DNA of 64,000 bases from an uncultured Atopobiaceae bacterium (GTDB taxonomy: Bacteria > Actinomycetota > Coriobacteriia > Coriobacteriales > Atopobiaceae). The notes beneath the pieces were generated by a model, which was not told the origin of the DNA, made no database searches, and was given only the letters and a program-made list of their open reading frames with translations. Below, one piece after another: positions 47,470-56,096 of this stretch; the stretch's first letter is position 1; every line of letters starts with the position of its first letter. The position numbers and the translations under genes were made by a program. The stretch lies in assembly GCA_944320385.1 (NCBI GenBank), contig CALUHH010000006.1, positions 18,802 through 82,801 on the forward strand, given 5' to 3'.

Positions 47470-48081
47470 TTAGTCGGAGACGGTGGCATAGCCCTTCTCG
47501 ACGAGCCATTCGATCATTGCCTCGCAAACGTCACACTCGGTTTGCCACTCGAAAAAGTCGGCATCGTCGGTGTAATCAAGCTGCGCGGACTTCGGAAAGT
47601 AAGACTTGAGGATCCTGGTCGTTTTGACGTTCATGTCTTCGACCAAAGACCTCTGCTTATCTCTGGGGAGCTTCCTGAACTCCTCCTCGCTCACCCCGTG
47701 CATGAGAAGCGTGTTGAAGAAATGTCTGCGAGACCCAATTTGCTCCCGCTCGTGCATGCGATAAGGGAAGTGGGCGGGATTCAGGTAGTGCTCGAGCCAG
47801 TGATTGCGAACCTCCGGGTTCTTCATGATGTCAAGGTCGAGCGTCCACAGGTACTTGCCGCGAAGGAAATCTGGATGAACGTCGATCGTTTTGGCAATCT
47901 CGTCGAGAAGCTGGGGTGTGATCTCGTTGTCGGCTATAGCCCGCTGGACAGTGCGGATGTCATAGGGGATTGAGCCCTCTCGCTCAGGGTTCGTCAGCGC
48001 CCTCACGGATAAGCCGCGCCGATGGATGACGTCCTTGAGCCATTTGCCGTCGATGGGTTGTTTCGACTTCTTCTTCGTCAA
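47470..48081 (-). CDS. Putative HTH regulator inside the prophage late region
   Basis: A 203-residue protein from TTG 48081 (TAGGAG upstream). Residues of about 12-70 fit a helix-turn-helix repressor-type fold (WLKDVIHRRGLSVRALTNPE, IRTVQRAIADNEITPQLLDEIAKTI). The rest (from about residue 80, LDLDIMKNPEVRNHWLEHYL) is unfamiliar and helical. It lies between lysis and tail genes with its own terminator. Its start region carries a TACGACAT palindrome that could be its operator. Possible roles are lysogeny control, superinfection exclusion or a lysogenic conversion gene. Confidence 0.6.
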   Translation of the reverse strand: MTKKKSKQPIDGKWLKDVIHRRGLSVRALTNPEREGSIPYDIRTVQRAIADNEITPQLLDEIAKTIDVHPDFLRGKYLWTLDLDIMKNPEVRNHWLEHYLNPAHFPYRMHEREQIGSRRHFFNTLLMHGVSEEEFRKLPRDKQRSLVEDMNVKTTRILKSYFPKSAQLDYTDDADFFEWQTECDVCEAMIEWLVEKGYATVSD

Positions 48082-48098
48082 AAGCGCTCCTAAAGGTA

Positions 48099-48116
48099 TA
48101 CGACATTTATGTCGTA
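48099..48116. promoter_or_regulatory. 18-bp palindromic operator candidate
   Basis: TACGACAT-TT-ATGTCGTA is perfectly symmetric and lies 18 bases upstream of the regulator TTG, between divergent genes. Its place near the presumed promoter suggests autoregulation. Confidence 0.6.
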
Positions 48117-48253
48117 AGTACCATCTTACACTTTGCAACGAACCGAAATAGACTTGGTTTATCAGGTGTTATAACAGCTGCCGGAAAAGAGCACTTCGCC
48201 GAACTCGTCTCGCATGCAACGGGAGGCGCGAAAGCACACCCAAGGAGAACACC

Positions 48254-48595
48254 ATGTGGAGTATCAAGGAAGAGGAAATGCCGCTAGTTAGCGAGACGGA
48301 GCCCTGCACCATGGCGAGCATGTCGCAAACGACCATGCTGGGCATCATAAGCGCGGAAGCATGCGCCTCCAAGCGCGCGATGGAGATTCTAAGCCTTCAG
48401 GCGGACGAGACGGAGGCCCGTCTCGCGAATGAGAATCTCACGCCCGAGCAGTTCGATACTCTCATCAAAGAGCGCAGGGAGATAAGGCAGACCGCGTGCG
48501 ACCAGGCGAACCGGTCCATGTTCAAAAGCTGGCAATTCTGGCTCTGCGCCGCTGCGATTCTCACGACGGGGGTTGCCGTAGGAAAAAGGTCGTAG
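48254..48595 (+). CDS. Small C-tail-anchored protein divergent from the regulator
   Basis: 113 residues from an ATG after AAGGAG. The N-terminal two thirds are helical and charged (EILSLQADETEARLANENLT, FDTLIKERREIRQTACDQ). A C-terminal hydrophobic segment (FWLCAAAILTTGVAVG) ends KRS, so it is probably anchored by its tail. It is the only plus-strand gene in the prophage segment. No family is recognised; an exclusion or toxin role is speculative. Confidence 0.6.
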   Translation: MWSIKEEEMPLVSETEPCTMASMSQTTMLGIISAEACASKRAMEILSLQADETEARLANENLTPEQFDTLIKERREIRQTACDQANRSMFKSWQFWLCAAAILTTGVAVGKRS

Positions 48596-48666
48596 TAAAG
48601 AAAACGCCCCGTTCCTCGCGCCGCCCGCACGGCAGGTTCGTCCCGAGGGCTATCCGGCGGCGCGTC

Positions 48667-48714
48667 CACCCCTCCGGCTCATGCGGCGCGAGCGCCGCAC
48701 GCGCCGGAGGGGTG
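48667..48714. repeat. Nested palindrome between convergent prophage genes
   Basis: CACCCCTCCGGC (48667-48678) pairs with GCCGGAGGGGTG (48703-48714). Inside, TGCGGCG and CGCCGCA pair around CGAG. It lies between the 48254 gene and the tail tip gene end and may terminate both, although no T tract is present. Confidence 0.7.
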
Positions 48715-48718
48715 CCCA

Positions 48719-50098
48719 TTAAGAGCTCTTCGCAGTGAGGTAGCCGGCGCCGCCCGCGCCGTCGATCCTCATGTACTGGTAGCCCGCGCGCGAGCTCGCG
48801 TAGGTCGTTCCCGCGCCGCCCACGAGGGAGGCGCACTGGTAGAACGTCTGGAAGCCGGAGACGCCGGAGGACGGCAGCGCCCAGTCGGCGTCCGCCCAGA
48901 TCGTCACGAGCGACCCGCACCCTCCGAAGGTGTAGGCGAGGTCCTCGAGCGAGGACGGGTCGAGCCCGGACAGGTCGATCTCGGTGAGCCCCGAGCAGCT
49001 GTTGAAGGTGTGCTGCATCTCGCGCACGCCGCGGAGGTTCCCCATCCCCGTCACGCTGGCGATCTCCTGGTGCCCGTAGAACCAGTAGTTCGTGTTCACG
49101 TGGTCGTAGGTCGCCATGTCGGCGGCGATCTCCACCGCCTCCACGTCGTGCCGGTGGTCGTACCAGGGCTGGTAGCCGACGGAGTTGTACCGGGCGTTCG
49201 CGCACAGGCGCCCCGACGACACGAGCTCCCGCCCGGCCTCGGGCTCGGTCGCCGCCGTCAGCACGAGCCCGCCGTCCGCGTAGAGGAAGCAGCGGAACCA
49301 CTCGCGTCGGTCGTCGGCGGGGTCGGTCAGCACTCCGTCCACCCCGTAGTTGAGCTCCGCGTGGTTGTCCATCTGCCCAGGCACGTAGCCCTGGCCCCCG
49401 ACGAGCCTGCTGCAGCCGCTGAACATGAGCGACCCGCTCGTGGCGGACGAGGTGAACCCGTCCGCCCAGATCGTCTCGAGCGAGGGGCAGCTCACGAACA
49501 TCTGGTTCATGCTGGTCGCGCCGGAGAGCTCCTCGAAGCCCTCCACCTCCACGAGGTTCTCGAACCCGTGGAAGAGGTAGCTCGCGTTGGCGAGCCCGCC
49601 CTCGGAGAAGTCGCCGTCGAAGACGACGCGCGTCACGGAGAGCTTGGCGTCGTCCCAGGGGCGGGCGCCGGCGGAGGAGTAGCCCGCGGGGTTCACCTCC
49701 CACGCGTCCAGGATCACCGCGCCGGGCACGTCGGAGGAGCGGCCGTCGCGGTAGTTGAACTCGAGCGTGCCGTCCGAAAGCAGGATCGCGCGCATCTTCA
49801 CGCCCACGTCCCATGAGAGCGCCAGGATCGCCGGCGCCATCTCGCCCGGCGTGTACGTCTCGGAGAGCCCGTTTTGCGTGCGGATCGCGTCGGCTATCGC
49901 GTCGAACACGGAGTCGGAGATCACGCCCGTGCCCGTCGCCGCCACCGCCTGGAACGGCGTCCCCGCCTGGGTCCCGTCGAGCGCGAGCACCGCCGCCGCC
50001 ATCTCCGAGGGCAGGTAGGTGCCCGTACCGCCGTTCTGCACCCGTATCGCGTTGGCGATGTCGGTGAAGACAGACTTCTGGATCGTCCCCACGGCCAT
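48719..50098 (-). CDS. Phage tail tip protein with BspA-type repeats
   Basis: 459 residues from ATG 50098. The N-terminus has two copies of a phage structural repeat (FTDIANAIRVQNGGTGTYLP and FDAIADAIRTQNGLSETYTP). From about residue 170 come DUF285/BspA-like leucine-rich elements: MFVSCPSLETIWADGF, MFSGCSRLVGGQGYVPG, TFNSCSGLTEIDLSGLDPSS, TFGGCGSLVTIWADADW and FYQCASLVGG. These repeats are common on surface adhesins of gut and oral bacteria. It is last in the tail module and probably forms a receptor-binding or decoration part. The ATG overlaps the previous stop. Confidence 0.75.
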   Translation of the reverse strand: MAVGTIQKSVFTDIANAIRVQNGGTGTYLPSEMAAAVLALDGTQAGTPFQAVAATGTGVISDSVFDAIADAIRTQNGLSETYTPGEMAPAILALSWDVGVKMRAILLSDGTLEFNYRDGRSSDVPGAVILDAWEVNPAGYSSAGARPWDDAKLSVTRVVFDGDFSEGGLANASYLFHGFENLVEVEGFEELSGATSMNQMFVSCPSLETIWADGFTSSATSGSLMFSGCSRLVGGQGYVPGQMDNHAELNYGVDGVLTDPADDRREWFRCFLYADGGLVLTAATEPEAGRELVSSGRLCANARYNSVGYQPWYDHRHDVEAVEIAADMATYDHVNTNYWFYGHQEIASVTGMGNLRGVREMQHTFNSCSGLTEIDLSGLDPSSLEDLAYTFGGCGSLVTIWADADWALPSSGVSGFQTFYQCASLVGGAGTTYASSRAGYQYMRIDGAGGAGYLTAKSS

Positions 50099-51852
50099 CA
50101 GAACTCCACCCCCGAGAGGTCGTCGAGCGCCGCGATCTGCTGCGCCACATACTCCTTGGTCGCGTAGGAAGAGAGGTCGGGAGTGGCGCCCGGGGCGCCG
50201 TCCTCGCCGTCCTGCCCGGGCGAGCCCTGCGGCCCCTGCTCTCCGGTCTCTCCCTTGAGGCCGGAGAAGGCGAACGCGAACGTGCGCGCGCCCGGCGTCC
50301 CGCCGAGCGTCACGGTCACGGACGGCGTGCCCGTGGAGGCGTCCACCGTGGCGGTCGCGCCCGTGATCTCGGCGTCGGCCCCGTCCTGGCCGTCCGCGCC
50401 CGGGGCTCCGTCCTGGCCGTCGGCGCCGGGCGCGCCGTCGGCCCCGTCCTCGCCGCGCAGCCCCTCGAGCTGCTCGGCGGTGAAGTCCTCGAACGTGAAC
50501 GCGTCGCCCTTGGGGCCTCGCAGGTCGGCGGAGGTCGTCCCGCTCGCGCTCGTCACGGTGAGCACGGAGCCCGACCACGAGTGCGTGCAGCTGACGCCGT
50601 CGGAGCCATCCGTGCCCGGAGCGCCGTCCTGCCCATCCGCGCCGTCTGCGCCCGGAGGCCCCTGCACGCCCTGCGGGCCGCGCAGCGCCTCAAGCTGCGT
50701 CGAGGTGAAGTCCTGATACGTGAATGGGTCCCCCTTGTCGCCCTTCTCGCCGTCGGTTCCGTTCGTACCCGGCGGCCCCTGCACACCCTGGGGACCGCGC
50801 AGCGCCTCTAGCTGCTCGGGTGTGAAGTCCCCGTAGGTGAACGGGTCGCCCTTGTCCCCCTTCTCGCCGCGCAGGGACTCTATCTCGTCGTCGGTGAGGT
50901 CGTCGAGCGTCATCTTGTCGCCCTTGGGGCCCCGGAGCGCCTCAAGCTGCTCGGCTGTGAAGTCGGCGTACTCGAAGGGGTCCCCCTTGTCGCCCTTCTC
51001 GCCGTCGTCGCCCTTGTCTCCCTTGGGGCCGTGTGCGAGCGTCGCCGTGGTGGTGCCCGTCGCGTCCGTGACCGTCACCACCGCGCCCGTCTCGGTCTGC
51101 TCGACCTTCGCCGTGGGGCTCACGCCGTCGGCGCCGTCCTCGCCGTCGGCTCCCGGTGCCCCGTCCTCGCCGTCGGCTCCCGGCGCTCCGTCCGCGCCGT
51201 CGAAGTCGCCGCGCACTGCCGCCTCCAGCAGCTCGTCCTTCGCCTGCGTCGCGGCAGCGGCGGCCGCGTTGGCGGCGGCGACCGCGCCGGACGCCCCCTG
51301 CGCCGCCTCGACCGCCTGTCCCGCCGTGGCGACCGCGCCCTGGGCCGTCGTCACGGCCTCCTGCGCCTTGGACACCGCCTCGGAGATGAGGGCGTCAGCA
51401 TTCTCGTATTTCTGTATGGCCTCGAGGAACATCGAGTAGCCGTCGGAGCCCCCGCCCTCGCCGCCGACGAGCGCGGGGCCCACCAGCACCGCGAAGGAGA
51501 GAGACGAGAGCGCCCGCTCGTCCCAGGAGACCATGACCTGCGCGTCGACGGTGCCCTCGGCGCGCGCCATCGCGGCGGGCCAGTACACGCGGAACTTTCC
51601 GGCCTCGGCGTCGACCTCCTCCAGCGGCTCGCAGCCGCGCACGCGCAGCTCGCGGTGGCGCCACAGCAGGTAGAGCGACGCCCCCGCGAGGTCCACCGCC
51701 TCGCCGCCGCGCGTCACCGAGAGCGCGATCCCACGCCCCTCCGCGTCCGCCGGCGAGGCGACGAACGGCCCCGCGAAGGGCGCGTCGCACTCGTCCCAGA
51801 CGACCTCGCGCAGCCCGTCGCCGTCCAGCGGGAACGTGCTCGTATCAGCCAT
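50098..51852 (-). CDS. Baseplate/tail fibre protein with collagen-like repeats
   Basis: 584 residues. Residues 1-130 are beta-rich and fit a BppU-like N-terminal domain ([20 protein letters not shown]). A coiled coil rich in Ala/Gln follows (residues of about 150-215). Then come Gly-x-y collagen-like blocks ([36 protein letters not shown]). These alternate with five copies of a spacer of the type [18 protein letters not shown]. It ends in [17 protein letters not shown], a short trimerisation-like helix. Likely a trimeric fibre. It starts one base after the Tal-like stop. Confidence 0.8.
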   Translation of the reverse strand: MADTSTFPLDGDGLREVVWDECDAPFAGPFVASPADAEGRGIALSVTRGGEAVDLAGASLYLLWRHRELRVRGCEPLEEVDAEAGKFRVYWPAAMARAEGTVDAQVMVSWDERALSSLSFAVLVGPALVGGEGGGSDGYSMFLEAIQKYENADALISEAVSKAQEAVTTAQGAVATAGQAVEAAQGASGAVAAANAAAAAATQAKDELLEAAVRGDFDGADGAPGADGEDGAPGADGEDGADGVSPTAKVEQTETGAVVTVTDATGTTTATLAHGPKGDKGDDGEKGDKGDPFEYADFTAEQLEALRGPKGDKMTLDDLTDDEIESLRGEKGDKGDPFTYGDFTPEQLEALRGPQGVQGPPGTNGTDGEKGDKGDPFTYQDFTSTQLEALRGPQGVQGPPGADGADGQDGAPGTDGSDGVSCTHSWSGSVLTVTSASGTTSADLRGPKGDAFTFEDFTAEQLEGLRGEDGADGAPGADGQDGAPGADGQDGADAEITGATATVDASTGTPSVTVTLGGTPGARTFAFAFSGLKGETGEQGPQGSPGQDGEDGAPGATPDLSSYATKEYVAQQIAALDDLSGVEF

Positions 51853-51853
51853 G

Positions 51854-53026
51854 TCAGAACTCCCTCTCGCCCAGGTCCTCGTAGGACGCCACCGTGTCTG
51901 ACGCCGTCGCCGCCGTCTCCTCGACCGCCGTCACGCGCGCGGCCACGTCCGCCGAGGCCGCCCACGTCGTGCGCTCGACCGCGCCCAGCGTGAGACGCAC
52001 GACGGGCCTGCCCTCGCCGAGCTCGCGCACGCGCCGTACGCAGCGGGCGCGCAGGTGCCACTCGGGCGAGCGCGACGAGTCGACCACCGCCACGTCGTCG
52101 CCCAGCCGCACGCCCGCGCCGCCGTCCACGGCAGCGACGTCCACCTCGTAGGAGACGCGCGGCTCGCACGCCGCCGCGAGCGCCGCCTCGGTCAGCGCCT
52201 TGAGCTCGGAAGCGTCCTCGCAGTCCGGGAACACCACGTGCCCGAACCGGTGCGCCCTCCCGCCCGCGCCGTCGGGGCGCCCCCACACCAGGCGCGCGGC
52301 CTCATCGCCCACCCAGTTGGCGCCCCCGTTCACGGAGCCGAAGGTGAGCCTCCGCGTGAACCCGCCCGTGGGCGCCCCCGTCTCGTCGTAGATCGGCAGG
52401 CCCTTGCCGTAGCCGTAGAGCGCCGTGAAAACCTCGTCCTCGAGCACCGTGCGCGTGCACGCCGCGAGCGTCTTGCCGTGGCTGAACCGCGCCCCACGCC
52501 ACGCGCCCTGCCGCGCCGGGAGCCTCACCGTCCGCGAGCTCACGCGCCCGCCGGAAACCTCGATCACGGCCTCGGCCTCGCCGCCCCAGACCTCCTCGAC
52601 GCGGCGCAGCGCCGCGAGCGCGTTCACGTGGTAGAGCAGGCACCCGCGCGCCGCGTCGCCGACGCCCACCTCGCCCGCGGACCAGCGCGTCACCCCGAGC
52701 ACGGAGGCGAGCGCCTGCGCGGCCGTCTTGCTCACGAGCTGGATCTCCTCGACGAAGTCGCCCAGGAGCTCGCAGAGCGAGGACTCCGCGTAGACGTGCG
52801 CCGGCGCGCCCAGCGGCTCGTCGGTGCGCACCACCACGTGCTCGCGCCACACGCCGTCCGTCGGGTCGCGCCACAGCAGCCGCTCGCCCTTCTCGGGGGC
52901 GAGCGCGCAGTCGAACTCGATCGTGTCCTCGCCGCCGATCTCCTCGACGTGCGTGATCCCGCCCACGGCCGGCAGGATCCCCAGCCGCTCGTCGAAGCGG
53001 TCGAAGAGGTAGAGCGTCGGCACCAT
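51854..53026 (-). CDS. Phage tail-associated (Tal-like) structural protein
   Basis: 390 residues from ATG 53026, [21 protein letters not shown]. The order straight after Dit, plus [27 protein letters not shown] and [22 protein letters not shown], fits the N-terminal tail protein (Prophage_tail/Gp44-like) that forms the tail tip hub. The C-terminal coil [20 protein letters not shown] may trimerise. There is no peptidase domain, so it is a short form. The start overlaps the Dit stop. Confidence 0.75.
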   Translation of the reverse strand: MVPTLYLFDRFDERLGILPAVGGITHVEEIGGEDTIEFDCALAPEKGERLLWRDPTDGVWREHVVVRTDEPLGAPAHVYAESSLCELLGDFVEEIQLVSKTAAQALASVLGVTRWSAGEVGVGDAARGCLLYHVNALAALRRVEEVWGGEAEAVIEVSGGRVSSRTVRLPARQGAWRGARFSHGKTLAACTRTVLEDEVFTALYGYGKGLPIYDETGAPTGGFTRRLTFGSVNGGANWVGDEAARLVWGRPDGAGGRAHRFGHVVFPDCEDASELKALTEAALAAACEPRVSYEVDVAAVDGGAGVRLGDDVAVVDSSRSPEWHLRARCVRRVRELGEGRPVVRLTLGAVERTTWAASADVAARVTAVEETAATASDTVASYEDLGEREF

Positions 53027-53742
53027 CAGAGCCACCTCTCCACCCACGCCACCGTGTGCGCCGAGCACCCGGAGAAGGTCAGGGAATGAGATCCCGGGGC
53101 AAGCGAGAAGAACGTGCTCTCCACGGCCACGTCGGCGGAGGCGTCGGCACCGTCCACCGTCACGGCCTCGGCGGCGAAGTCCATCACCACCACGCCGCCG
53201 GCGGCGAAGTCGCGCTCCACGAGCACGTAGCGCCCCAGGCCGTCCGTCACCTTCACCGACGACCCCGCCAGCGCCGTCATCTCCACCACCGGCCACGTCG
53301 CCCACGTGCCGCCGACCGTGAACGTGCTAGCCGCGCTCGACTTCCCCTCACCGTAGGCCACCGGGTCGAAGCACGTGAACGCCAGCTCGCAGCTGCCGTC
53401 CTCGAAGAGCGAGTCCCAGTCGGAGGCGTCCGTCACCACGGCGTCGCGCCACGAGAGCCCCGGCTCCCCGGGCAGCTCGAGCTCGGCGCCCGAGGGCGCC
53501 ACGAGCCACCCGTACAGCACGTGTCTGATCTCGGACCTCTCCTGGGCGGTAAGCGCTATGCCCGCGTCGAGGAAGAGCCGCACGCGCAGGACGCGCGGCG
53601 GCAGCTCGCACCCCAGCAGCGCCGCGCCCGGCCGCCCCGGCACCGCGAGCGCCCGTGGCGAGAGCGCGTGTCCCGCCGGCTCAACCAGCTCGGCCGTCAC
53701 ATACCCGGAGAAGTCGTGCCCGTTGTAGGTGAGAGAGCTCAC
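53026..53742 (-). CDS. Distal tail protein (Dit)
   Basis: 238 residues. Dit caps the tail tube of siphoviruses and is the hub for baseplate parts. MSSLTYNGHDFSGYVTAELVE and the early VPGRPGAALLGCELPPRVLRVRLFL resemble the siphovirus tail component family, with the following RSEIRHVLYGWLVAPSGAEL as the first-domain arm. A galectin-like C-terminal half is rich in beta strands. Both ends overlap neighbours by four bases. Confidence 0.85.
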   Translation of the reverse strand: MSSLTYNGHDFSGYVTAELVEPAGHALSPRALAVPGRPGAALLGCELPPRVLRVRLFLDAGIALTAQERSEIRHVLYGWLVAPSGAELELPGEPGLSWRDAVVTDASDWDSLFEDGSCELAFTCFDPVAYGEGKSSAASTFTVGGTWATWPVVEMTALAGSSVKVTDGLGRYVLVERDFAAGGVVVMDFAAEAVTVDGADASADVAVESTFFSLAPGSHSLTFSGCSAHTVAWVERWL

Positions 53743-53924
53743 AGCCGCCCCCGCGCCCGCCCGTAGGCCGTCGCGCGCCGCTGCTGCTCGCGCCCCATGC
53801 GGTCGGTCTCCGCCGAGCCCGCCCGCTGCTCGCGCGACCCCTGGGCCGCACGCTGCAGGGGGTTGCTCTTGCGAACCACGTCGCGGTCGTCCACGCCGCG
53901 ACCGGCCCTAACCCTGTCCGCCAA
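53739..53924 (-). CDS. Short ORF where the tape measure gene should be
   Basis: 61 residues from TTG 53924, strongly basic (LQRAAQGSREQRAGSAETDR, ending TAYGRARGRL). Its TGA overlaps the Dit ATG, as the end of a tape measure gene does in siphoviruses, so it may be the remnant of a deletion. It overlaps the upstream gene end by 17 bases. It could also be an authentic small protein. Confidence 0.4.
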   Translation of the reverse strand: MADRVRAGRGVDDRDVVRKSNPLQRAAQGSREQRAGSAETDRMGREQQRRATAYGRARGRL

Positions 53925-54366
53925 AGTCGATCACCACCGTCAGAATCAGCGTGAACCCCCAGAGCCAGCGCCCGGAGCCGTCGCGGCCCCTCGGCGCCGA
54001 GCCCCCGGAGTCCACGGCCGCCACCCTGCAGCGCCACCCCTCGCCGGAGCCCGTCCAGCTGTCGCGCCGAAGGTCGCGCTCCACCGCGCGGCACGTCGCC
54101 TCGGCGTCGCGCGCCGCCTCGCAGCACACGAGCACGTCCACGGGCACCCGCCCGCGCTCCGCGCCGTCCACGAGCCGCGCCTCGCGCTCGAGCGCGCCCT
54201 GCGTCAGCACGATCGGCTCGCAGCAGAGGCGCGCCGGGGGCGGCGAGCAGAACGCGTTGCCGTAGCCCAGCGCCCGCAGGAGCGTCGCCACGACGCCGGC
54301 GACCCCGCCGCCCTTGGCGTCCCAGTCGGTCGGCACGTATGCGCCGAGCGCCGTCGCGACAGCCAT
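53908..54366 (-). CDS. Phage head-tail completion protein (minor capsid-like)
   Basis: 152 residues from ATG 54366 (MAVATALGAYVPTDWDAKGG). FCSPPPARLCCEPIVLTQGA and RVPVDVLVCCEAARDAEATCRAVERDL (residues of about 70-96) fit the tail-terminator/minor capsid class found after head-closure proteins. The assignment rests on position and size. It begins four bases into the previous stop (ATGA overlap). Confidence 0.6.
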   Translation of the reverse strand: MAVATALGAYVPTDWDAKGGGVAGVVATLLRALGYGNAFCSPPPARLCCEPIVLTQGALEREARLVDGAERGRVPVDVLVCCEAARDAEATCRAVERDLRRDSWTGSGEGWRCRVAAVDSGGSAPRGRDGSGRWLWGFTLILTVVIDFGGQG

Positions 54367-54695
54367 CAGCCCACCTCCAGCTCCCAGTGGTGCACCTGGC
54401 CGCGCACCACGCAGCACCGCCTGCAGGCCCTCACGAGCATCGACGGCCCGGCCCCTATGAGCACGCGCGCCCCGGCCGGCACCTCGAGCGCGCCCTCGGA
54501 GTTCACCGCGTCCACGAACACGGTCCCGTGCCCCGCGTCGGCCGAGCGGTGCGCGTCGGAGACGACCCCCTCCTCGCGCTCGAAGCGCACGTGGCGCACG
54601 AGGCGGCTCTCGCCGCGCCCGCCGGCCCCGTCCGGCATGAACACCAGCATGTCGTCGGGCAGGAGCCTCTTGGGTATCGGCCTCAGGTACCTCAT
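54366..54695 (-). CDS. Phage head-closure protein (putative minor capsid 1-like)
   Basis: 109 residues: MRYLRPIPKRLLPDDMLVFM, then short beta strands and a C-terminal RGQVHHWELEVG. The pattern of 'P-x-P-x-x-L-L-P-D' at the start and 'HHWELEV' at the end is typical of minor capsid proteins in this position of Firmicutes/Actinobacteria prophages. It overlaps both neighbours by four bases. Confidence 0.65.
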   Translation of the reverse strand: MRYLRPIPKRLLPDDMLVFMPDGAGGRGESRLVRHVRFEREEGVVSDAHRSADAGHGTVFVDAVNSEGALEVPAGARVLIGAGPSMLVRACRRCCVVRGQVHHWELEVG

Positions 54696-55078
54696 CGGAG
54701 CACCCCCGAGAAGCAGAGGCCTGTCCCCGCGAGCTCAGCGAGCGCGGCCCCCCGCGCCACCTCCGAGCCAGTCGTGCCCTCGTCGCGGTAGTTGGTAACC
54801 GAGAAGGACCCGATGGAGAAGCCGCCCACGCGCCCCTCGCCGTACTCGGCGAAGGCGTCCGCGGCCGCGCTCACCGCGCGCCGCCAGGCACAAACCTCGT
54901 CCTCGTCCCACTCCTCGCGAACGTCGCGCGCGCCCGTGAGCGCGCCCACGCACCGCACCGCCGCCGGCAGCGCCTCCGCGAACGCTTCGGCGGCGAGCGC
55001 CCCGCCGTATCCGTCGAGGTAGAAGTCGTAGGAGACGGGCGCGGGGCCGCAGCCGGCCGCGCCCGTCACCCCGTCCAC
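54692..55078 (-). CDS. Phage head-tail connector-like protein
   Basis: 128 residues starting at GTG 55078, which shares a base with the capsid stop. The sequence is helical and acidic (DEDEVCAWRRAVSAAADAFA, GRVGGFSIGSFSVTNY). Position between capsid and head-closure genes indicates the first connector. No strong family motif is visible, and a start at GTG 55069 is also possible. Confidence 0.6.
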   Translation of the reverse strand: MDGVTGAAGCGPAPVSYDFYLDGYGGALAAEAFAEALPAAVRCVGALTGARDVREEWDEDEVCAWRRAVSAAADAFAEYGEGRVGGFSIGSFSVTNYRDEGTTGSEVARGAALAELAGTGLCFSGVLR

Positions 55079-56094
55079 TAGGCCAGCGGCGCGCAGGAGA
55101 CGTGCACGCCGTCCAGCTTGTTGTCCAGCAGCTCCACGATGCCGTACTTGCGGTACTTCATCATGTAGCTGTCCAGGTTCTCCAGCTCGTCGGGCGAGAA
55201 GACCCTCGAGGCCACGTGCTTGTCGAACTTGATGACGGCGGAGCGCTCCACGACCATGAAGTTGATCGGAGCGCCCGCGCCCACGAGCTCGTAGTAGCTG
55301 GAGAGGCTGCCCGAGGCCGGGCTCGAGACGGGCGTGTACTGCTCGCCGCTCTTCGTGTAGTAGGTCTTGCCCGAGACCACGGAGGTGTCCTCGGTGAGCT
55401 GGTAGGTCCCCTCGGCGCGCGAGTACCCGAACTGGTCCTCGTCGCCGGAGTTGAGCGCGATCGCGCTGTAGAAGCGCGTCTGCGGCACCTCCACGATGCG
55501 GCTGAAGCGCTCGAGCACGCGGTTGGATCGCGCCGGGTTCGCCAGGCTGAAATCGTCCAGCACGCCCTTCAGCGTCGGCGTGATGAAGAGGATGCGGCTG
55601 CCCGTCGTCACCTCCGCCTCGTCCATCGCGTTCGTCGCGGCGCGGAGCGACGCCAGCACGTCCTCGGCCTCCGCGTCGGCGAAGTCCTCCGTCTCGGGAG
55701 TGACGCCCGCGTGCCCCGCGATCTCGGAGAACGTGAAGGCGTCCGCCTCGGGCGCCACCTGCGTGCGCTGCAGCTCGGAGCCCGCCGCCACGAAGCAGTC
55801 GAGGACGCCCGCCTCCTCCACGTCCATGACGTCCGCGAGCAGCCTGATGCCGCGGTCGTAGTTGAACGTCTTGGTCTCGAACTCGTAGGTGATCGAGCCC
55901 GTCTTGTACCCCACGTTGCGCGTGTAGTCGCCGAGCCCCGTCACCTCGATCTTCGGGACCATGATCTCCTTGGCGTTGCGCCCGGCGCGCGCCATGCGGC
56001 GGGGGCTGTTCAGGCACGTCGAGCACGCGGCCCTCTTGTAGACCTCGTCCAGGACGGCCGTGTAGTTCTTGGTGTAGGCGATGCTGTTGGCCAT
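55078..56094 (-). CDS. Phage major capsid protein
   Basis: 338 residues from ATG 56094 after GAGGAG. The N-terminal MANSIAYTKNYTAVLDEVYK and KEIMVPKIEVTGLGDYTRNV are typical of HK97-fold capsids that lack a cleaved delta domain. The spine region is GIRLLADVMDVEEAGVLDCF. Near residue 250 is an inserted module, LTEDTSVVSGKTYYTKSG with YTPVSSPASGSLSSYYE, seen in structural proteins of phages of gut actinobacteria. The scaffold gene precedes it by two bases. Confidence 0.85.
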   Translation of the reverse strand: MANSIAYTKNYTAVLDEVYKRAACSTCLNSPRRMARAGRNAKEIMVPKIEVTGLGDYTRNVGYKTGSITYEFETKTFNYDRGIRLLADVMDVEEAGVLDCFVAAGSELQRTQVAPEADAFTFSEIAGHAGVTPETEDFADAEAEDVLASLRAATNAMDEAEVTTGSRILFITPTLKGVLDDFSLANPARSNRVLERFSRIVEVPQTRFYSAIALNSGDEDQFGYSRAEGTYQLTEDTSVVSGKTYYTKSGEQYTPVSSPASGSLSSYYELVGAGAPINFMVVERSAVIKFDKHVASRVFSPDELENLDSYMMKYRKYGIVELLDNKLDGVHVSCAPLA

Positions 56095-56096
56095 GG

